Shown in pieces: positions 44,794-49,349 of a stretch of 49,349 nt of DNA. Where the stretch lies: NCBI GenBank assembly GCA_021818445.1, contig JAKAEB010000028.1:1-49349 (forward strand). The letters run 5' to 3'. A model generated the notes under the pieces. The model saw only the letters and a list, made by a program, of their open reading frames with translations, did no database searches and was not told the DNA's origin. The stretch's first letter is position 1. Each line of letters opens with the position of its first letter. Origin of the DNA: Planctomycetota bacterium (GTDB lineage: Bacteria; Planctomycetota; Phycisphaerae; WQYP01). Position numbers and translations under genes: made by a program.

Positions 44794-44951
44794 GGCCATT
44801 TACCTGCCCATAACTGCCGCATATTGCTGCCTGTTTCCGCTCCGCACAACAACCCCGCGCAGTTGCAACATTTGGGCTTTTACTTCATAATAAAGGGCTT
44901 TACCAGTGAGCGGGCGCTGATGCCCGGCTGGCTTTAGATTTGAGGATTATC

Positions 44952-45269
44952 ATGGCGTACGCAATCGTGGAAGACAGTGGAACCCAGTTCAAAGTCCAAC
45001 CGGGTGATACCCTGAAAATTGATCTTCGTGATGTGCCTGACAATACCACCAGTATTACCTTCGACAAAGTACTTTTTGTGTCCAATGACACAGGCGTCCA
45101 TATTGGCGAGCCTGTTCTCAGCGGTGCCTCGGTCACGGCCGATATCCTTGGCCAAGTTAAAGATGACAAAATTTATGTTGAACGCTTCACGCGTCGCAAA
45201 GGGTTTCATCGCCGCGTTGGTCATCGCCAGCAATATATCGCGGTTAAAGTAACTGCCATCAACGTTTAA
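44952..45269 (+). CDS. rplU: Ribosomal protein bL21
   Basis: A 105-residue component of the large ribosomal subunit. The sequence MAYAIVEDSGTQFKVQPGD, FDKVLFVSNDTGVHIGEP, YVERFTRRKGFHRRVGHRQQY is typical. GAGG six bases before the ATG at 44952 supports the start; an in-frame TTG at 44940 is less likely. rpmA (bL27), which normally follows rplU, is absent: the next gene is convergent. A short leader hairpin (AGC-GGGC/GCCC-GCT) lies near 44910-44932. Confidence 0.96.
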   Translation: MAYAIVEDSGTQFKVQPGDTLKIDLRDVPDNTTSITFDKVLFVSNDTGVHIGEPVLSGASVTADILGQVKDDKIYVERFTRRKGFHRRVGHRQQYIAVKVTAINV

Positions 45270-45578
45270 CTTCGCCCGTTTGGCGGCACACGCTCTGCGA
45301 CTCTAGATTTTTCGTCGGAGCAAATCACGCGATGGCTGGGCCACCAATGGCAATTGCGGTAGCATGCCAGCAATTTCACACCCGCCACACCACTTAGCCG
45401 CGTGCCTTGTGCACGCGCGTCAAAAATATATTGGCATCGCGTGCCACGCCTCGAAAACACGCGCATTATTTTTACGATTCATCATACGCTTGCAGGAAAA
45501 ATCGCCGGAAATCCGTACCAATCATGATCTCTCAACCTGAAATCACGTTTATTTTAAATTGTTCTGGAATCAAGCTGT
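45270..45578. other. Intergenic region after rplU
   Basis: About 310 bp without a supported gene. Neither strand encodes bL27 or another small ribosomal protein. No obvious terminator for rplU was found. Confidence 0.45.
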
Positions 45579-45625
45579 AAAAAGCGCGCGGCGGCTGCAG
45601 TGTGCTTCCGGCCCACTGCAGCCGC
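45579..45625 (-). terminator. Rho-independent terminator of subtilase-like gene
   Basis: On the minus strand, GCGGCTGCAGTG pairs perfectly with CACTGCAGCCGC (12 bp), with a GC-rich stretch and five T residues afterwards. It lies just behind the stop at 45647. Confidence 0.85.
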
Positions 45626-45646
45626 TCGGGCGTTGTACCCTGAAAA

Positions 45647-47251
45647 TCAGGGCCGCCGTGACAGCGGCCCACGCTTGCCCATCAGTCCCAAAATTCCCAC
45701 CGCCATCAGGCCCAGTGCGGCTGGTTCGGGTGTCGTTCCCGCTGGATCTTTTATCGACCAAGCGAGTGCATATGTTTCACTTGCACTTACAAAACTGCCG
45801 CCCAGTTTCATCACTGCCAGATCATAATTGCCGGGCGTCAAGCCATTGAGGGCCAGAATCTGCAAGTTATCGGTTGAACTTACGCTTTGGCCCACGATCT
45901 GCCCGGCAGAATTCAGCAGGTAAAGGTTCAGGTGGTTCATCTGCGACTGGTTAACCTGCACATTCCAGTCCAGCGTGGCGGTCAGGTCATAACTGTTATT
46001 GCCAATTTGCGGCATGGAAAAATCATAATGGTCAACCGCCGCCTGGGTGCTGCTGCTGGTGATGGTTGCGAGATTCCAGCCGACCAGCGATTGTTCAATC
46101 GCCGCCTTATCCAGTTGAAACTGCACCGCCGATCCCGCCGCCTGCATGGTGGTGGTGGAGGCTGCATGCTGGCCACCGGCCAGATTCTCATACGAGTTAT
46201 AGGCATTCACCACGCCTGCGCCGTAAACCGGATCCAGTGGACTGCCACTCGCCGTGGCCGACGTATTCGACCAGCCCGTGGGCTTGACTGCTCCATTTAG
46301 CAGAAGTGCCTTTATGGTGCGTACGTCCGTCGCTGCGGTCTGCGTGCCCGCTCCGCCCACATCTTCCCGCGCCGCCTGGATCAGATCGGTGGCCACGCCC
46401 GACACCAGTGGGGCGGTATAGCTGGTCGCCCCGCCGGGCGCGGTAATATCCGCTCCAGTTACATTGGGCAATCCCAGTGCTCCAACCGAGATGCCGTTGT
46501 AGGCCGTGGCCGGCGGATTGACATAACTCGGTGGTGTGGTGCTGGTGGTGGTGCCATCGCCGGCGGCTGAAACAAACAGTGTGTTGTAATACGCGGCGTA
46601 GTTATCGTAGCCCAGGTTGTATTCAGATATCGTGCTGGAGTCCGCCCCTTCCCAGATAAAGCTCTGGTTAACCACCGCCGGCGACGACCATGTAGGCACG
46701 CCAGCGGAACTGGAATTCAGCGGTGCTGTACCGTTGGCCACCACATTATAATAATAATAATCAGCCTCATACACATCCACAGCGCTTACGCCCGTCGCCA
46801 CGCCACTGCCCGTGTTGCCGTAAAACAGACTGGCGACCGCCTGGGCGTGTCCGGAATATTGCCCGCTGCTGAAAGTCGTCGGTGTGGGCGAATAATCAAG
46901 GTAGGTGAATTTGCTCGCCGGCTGGTTCAGGTTGGTCGGGTTGGGTTCAAACACGCTCATGTAGGCGTAGGGGTCACCGGGTGGATTGTAATAGCCGGCC
47001 GACGCCTCCACCTGCGCAACGGTAACACCGGTGCCGTCAATGGATGGATTCACCTTCTGCAGATCGGCAACGCCAATCTGCACCAAGGTGGGATTGGTGG
47101 TAACAGCGAAAGCGCTCCCTGTCATGGGAAGCAACCCCGCCAGCGCCGCCGTCACGATCGATGCAGCTCGCAAGGAGCGCATCGTCGTCGTCGCCGCTGA
47201 AGTCTCATCAGTGCGTAACCCGTTACCGGTTTGGTTTTTCATAGCAGGCAT
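45647..47251 (-). CDS. Subtilase-like (S8/S53 fold) exported protein with PEP-CTERM tail
   Basis: A 534-residue exported protein from the ATG at 47251, eight bases after TGGAG; an ATG at 47242 follows and the open frame continues upstream without good starts. A signal peptide with a long n-region (twin Arg-free) ends near 50. The body resembles subtilases: GTGVTVAQVEAS where DTG is expected, SGHAQAVASLFYG in place of HGTHVAG, SAAGDG, and GGATSYTAPLVSGVA with the Ser region. The usual catalytic Asp is replaced by VEAS, with a Glu as in sedolisin-like enzymes, so activity is uncertain. A C-terminal beta domain (about 380-500) precedes the tail TTPEPAALGLMAVGILGLMG-KRGPLSRRP. It may process or bind surface proteins. 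Confidence 0.8.
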   Translation of the reverse strand: MPAMKNQTGNGLRTDETSAATTTMRSLRAASIVTAALAGLLPMTGSAFAVTTNPTLVQIGVADLQKVNPSIDGTGVTVAQVEASAGYYNPPGDPYAYMSVFEPNPTNLNQPASKFTYLDYSPTPTTFSSGQYSGHAQAVASLFYGNTGSGVATGVSAVDVYEADYYYYNVVANGTAPLNSSSAGVPTWSSPAVVNQSFIWEGADSSTISEYNLGYDNYAAYYNTLFVSAAGDGTTTSTTPPSYVNPPATAYNGISVGALGLPNVTGADITAPGGATSYTAPLVSGVATDLIQAAREDVGGAGTQTAATDVRTIKALLLNGAVKPTGWSNTSATASGSPLDPVYGAGVVNAYNSYENLAGGQHAASTTTMQAAGSAVQFQLDKAAIEQSLVGWNLATITSSSTQAAVDHYDFSMPQIGNNSYDLTATLDWNVQVNQSQMNHLNLYLLNSAGQIVGQSVSSTDNLQILALNGLTPGNYDLAVMKLGGSFVSASETYALAWSIKDPAGTTPEPAALGLMAVGILGLMGKRGPLSRRP

Positions 47252-47575
47252 CGTGCAGGCTCCAGTAAACTTGACGGGCCGCATGAAACAACCCGTCGGA
47301 AAGTTCAACAGCCATCTGAATCGGCGTTCATCCGCGAAAGGGAAAGCCAAAATCAACAGATGGCAGTTATGAGCCTTAGCCTCAAGTTCCGGAAATAATC
47401 TTCTGGAATTGGGGTGCATATTAGCCGCTGCCACGGCTACTTATACGCTTTTTTATGGGGCAGCCCCGGGTGCAGCACGCCGCAGCATTTGCAGGTGTAA
47501 AATGTCAATTATTAAATCGGGTGCATCGTCATCGACCACCACCCGCTGCAGCGGAAAATTACCGCCGCTATACGG
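47252..47575 (-). promoter_or_regulatory. Leader and promoter region of subtilase-like gene
   Basis: About 320 bp on the minus strand between terL and the subtilase-like gene. GCCATCTG and CAGATGGC form a perfect 8-bp inverted repeat about 46 bp apart (roughly 47310-47373), and a GGGGC-AG-CCCC hairpin lies near 47458-47468. No -10/-35 pair of good quality was seen. Confidence 0.35.
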
Positions 47576-48895
47576 TTAATCACCCCACACCCGCGCTGCT
47601 TGCCGGCGTAAATCCTGCGGCATTTTATCGGCACCGCTTCGCGCGCCCGGCGAAGCGCCCACGGCCGCGGCTGACATATCCCCCAGCCCCATAATCAAAT
47701 ATCGCAGCGCATCCATCGCATGATCCGCCTTTTGGATCGGCCCCATCCCATCTGCCTGATAGCGGTACTGCGATGCCTCCTCAATTAAATGGCGACAGGT
47801 GGTAAGTGCAAAAAGTGATCGATGCATCAACCGCGATTCCACCGATGCAATGCCCGCCTCAACACTATGCACCGGTACGCCCCGTACCGGCAGTTGGCGG
47901 CGGCGCAGCCAATCCACCGATTCCGGACGGGAGCGGTCCGCAAACATCACCTCGATGTTCCACCGCTGAACCAGTTGTGTCAGGCGGCCGGCCAGTGCAT
48001 CAATATCCATGCGGCTTTCATAAAGTTCATCGACAATCCAAAGCTGATCGGCCCCGTCCAGCACACCTACCACCACGGCCGTAGGCTCGTACCAGCCCCA
48101 GTCGATGCCCGCTGCGGCATAGACTCCATTTCCCTCCCAATGATCGCGCAAGCAATGGGCAAAATCGTCATACACCAGGCCTTCCGCCGCCGACCATTGG
48201 CCATCCAGCAGGCGTTGCCGCCGCGCACCGCTTAAACGCCGCAACGTGGCCAGATAGGCCTCGCCCGCCGGTGTCCATTGCGCTGTGGTCTGGTTGAACC
48301 ATTGCGGATTATCCGTGTGGCGGCTCTCCAATACGCGCATCAATCCGCTCTGTGCCCGCCGATTAAGCCAATGGGCGGGATATGCCGGGTTGCAATCGGC
48401 GATCGCCTGCTGGTAGGGCATCACACCATTGCGCAGACGGGTTAATAATTTTTCCCAATCCTCCAGCGTCAGCTCCGTCGCCTCGCAGGCGGCAATTACG
48501 TCGTACTCACTCGACATAATTCGGTCGGCGTTATCCAAACCACCCAGCACCAGTTCAGATCCATTGCCCAGCATGTAATGGCTGCGGTAGCCCCGGCTCG
48601 CATCGCCAATCATCGGATGCCCGGCAGGTACCACCTTCTCTTCCAGCGTCACCAAGGCACTTTGGGTAAGGCTGGCGCGGGTTTTACGCACCAGCAGCGC
48701 CCGCATGGCGGGATATTTCTGCATGCACAAAAACACCTTTTCCAGGATGGCCCGCGTTTTGCCCGTTCCCGCCGGGCCTACCAGCAATATCTCCGCGCTG
48801 CGGTCCTGCAGCAGGGCCAGTGCGGCACCAAAAGGTTGGTACGGCCGGTGGTGCGGGTGCAGCAGATGGGTGACCGACTTATACGCTTTCAACAT
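47576..48895 (-). CDS. Phage-type terminase large subunit
   Basis: A 439-residue packaging motor-like protein from the ATG at 48895. The ATPase part has Walker A VGPAGTGKT (about 39-47), LVRKTRASL, and a Walker B-like YDVIAACEATEL. The nuclease part has AGIDWGWYEP with the first catalytic Asp, MFADRSRPESVDWL and a final KADHAMDALRYLI, where the Asp residues normally bind metal. All the motifs needed for a working terminase are intact. It overlaps the small subunit gene by 17 bp, which suggests coupling. No portal, protease or capsid gene follows; the next gene is the subtilase-like gene. Confidence 0.88.
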   Translation of the reverse strand: MLKAYKSVTHLLHPHHRPYQPFGAALALLQDRSAEILLVGPAGTGKTRAILEKVFLCMQKYPAMRALLVRKTRASLTQSALVTLEEKVVPAGHPMIGDASRGYRSHYMLGNGSELVLGGLDNADRIMSSEYDVIAACEATELTLEDWEKLLTRLRNGVMPYQQAIADCNPAYPAHWLNRRAQSGLMRVLESRHTDNPQWFNQTTAQWTPAGEAYLATLRRLSGARRQRLLDGQWSAAEGLVYDDFAHCLRDHWEGNGVYAAAGIDWGWYEPTAVVVGVLDGADQLWIVDELYESRMDIDALAGRLTQLVQRWNIEVMFADRSRPESVDWLRRRQLPVRGVPVHSVEAGIASVESRLMHRSLFALTTCRHLIEEASQYRYQADGMGPIQKADHAMDALRYLIMGLGDMSAAAVGASPGARSGADKMPQDLRRQAARVWGD

Positions 48896-49226
48896 CAAAT
48901 TTCACATAGGTTTTAATATGTTTATCGGGCGCATGGCCGGCCGGGTCATCGGTCTGATGCAGATATTGTCTTCCCAGCCACATTAAAAGCCGCGCGTCGC
49001 CATCCTCTTCACAAGCCGATTGCAATTGCTTGCTGCGCAGCGCAATACGCAAATTGGCCCGTCCCCGCCGAATGGCCGCACCAAAACGCGCATGGAGAAT
49101 TTTCCACCGTACACCCAGCGCGCCGGCAATTTCTCCGTTGGTGGCACCGGAACGCGCCAGAGCGTAGACCCGATTGGCGTCGATCACTTCTCCCTGCCAG
49201 TCAGCCAGTGGTTTGGTTGACCGCAT
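48879..49226 (-). CDS. Putative terminase small subunit
   Basis: A 115-residue protein from the ATG at 49226, which is preceded by AAGGGGGA; an upstream GTG at 49283 is less likely. The N-terminal helix-turn-helix (VYALARSGATNGEIAGALGVRWKILHARF) is the DNA-binding fold of small terminases, followed by a charged helical part (RGRANLRIALRSKQLQSA, DARLLMWLGRQYLHQTD). The position directly before terL with an overlapping end supports the call. Confidence 0.72.
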   Translation of the reverse strand: MRSTKPLADWQGEVIDANRVYALARSGATNGEIAGALGVRWKILHARFGAAIRRGRANLRIALRSKQLQSACEEDGDARLLMWLGRQYLHQTDDPAGHAPDKHIKTYVKFDVESV

Positions 49227-49349
49227 CCGTCCCCCTTCCTTTGGCGGTGTATACAAAGGAAACAGTCCGCCGCAGATGCCCACTATTTTTCAGCCCGGCT
49301 GCGCCCGTGCTGTATGCAACGGCCACACGCCGCCACAGCGGGCTGACCT
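49227..49349. other. End of window, no feature supported
   Basis: The last 123 bp hold no supported gene or clear regulatory signal. Confidence 0.4.

Overview
The window looks like a chromosomal segment of a planctomycete, most likely of the Phycisphaerae type. This rests on several gene features: a pseudopilin with the AFTLVELLVV processing site and a GYADGHVG tail, an unusually long SecA, many secreted proteins ending in PEP-CTERM-like tails of the type PEP...GRRRKA, and futalosine-pathway menaquinone synthesis (MqnE). No rRNA, tRNA, CRISPR array or complete insertion sequence was recognised.

Layout. 1-5.8 kb (minus): an array of three orphan RHS 'tips' separated by putative immunity genes, with the core duplicated almost exactly; one tip carries a PD-(D/E)XK-like nuclease domain. 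6-12.5 kb (minus): der, secA, a small membrane protein and an RDD protein. 12.7-18.9 kb: psd, an XylR-like regulator (minus), a pseudopilin-like protein, a secreted GH5 glycosidase and a PEP-CTERM protein. 19.1-24.6 kb: NERD protein, SWIM/SNF2 helicase and a Fic protein with a palindromic operator. 25-33.4 kb (minus): a second PEP-CTERM-like protein, a Sel1 lipoprotein, and the group ligA, cls, cupin, ndk, Nudix. 33.5-38.4 kb: acpS, four phage neck/tail-type genes on the minus strand, then polyprenyl synthase and mqnE. 38.7-44.8 kb: two tandem modules, each made of promoter, long structured leader, two PEP-CTERM genes and terminator, followed by a third copy of promoter and leader that feeds a 1 kb non-coding tandem repeat array. 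44.9-49.3 kb: rplU, a subtilase-like PEP-CTERM protein, and an isolated terL/terS pair.

The most striking region is 38.8-44.8 kb. Three promoters share the exact architecture TCAAGATTT-N3-TTGAC(A/C)-N16-TATACT. Their 350-490 nt leaders carry hairpins displaying GAGCAAG. The third promoter leads into an array with 21 exact GAGCAAG copies (by my count) arranged around covarying hairpins, a 176-bp period that is not a multiple of three, and a strong intrinsic terminator. My inference is a CsrB-like sponge or decoy RNA that titrates an RNA-binding regulator acting on the PEP-CTERM leaders.

The second point of interest is the pair of small, apparently intact phage packaging and neck gene clusters, 12 kb apart among housekeeping genes, with no portal, capsid, tape-measure or integrase between them. 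This may be a decayed prophage or a dispersed gene-transfer-agent-like system.
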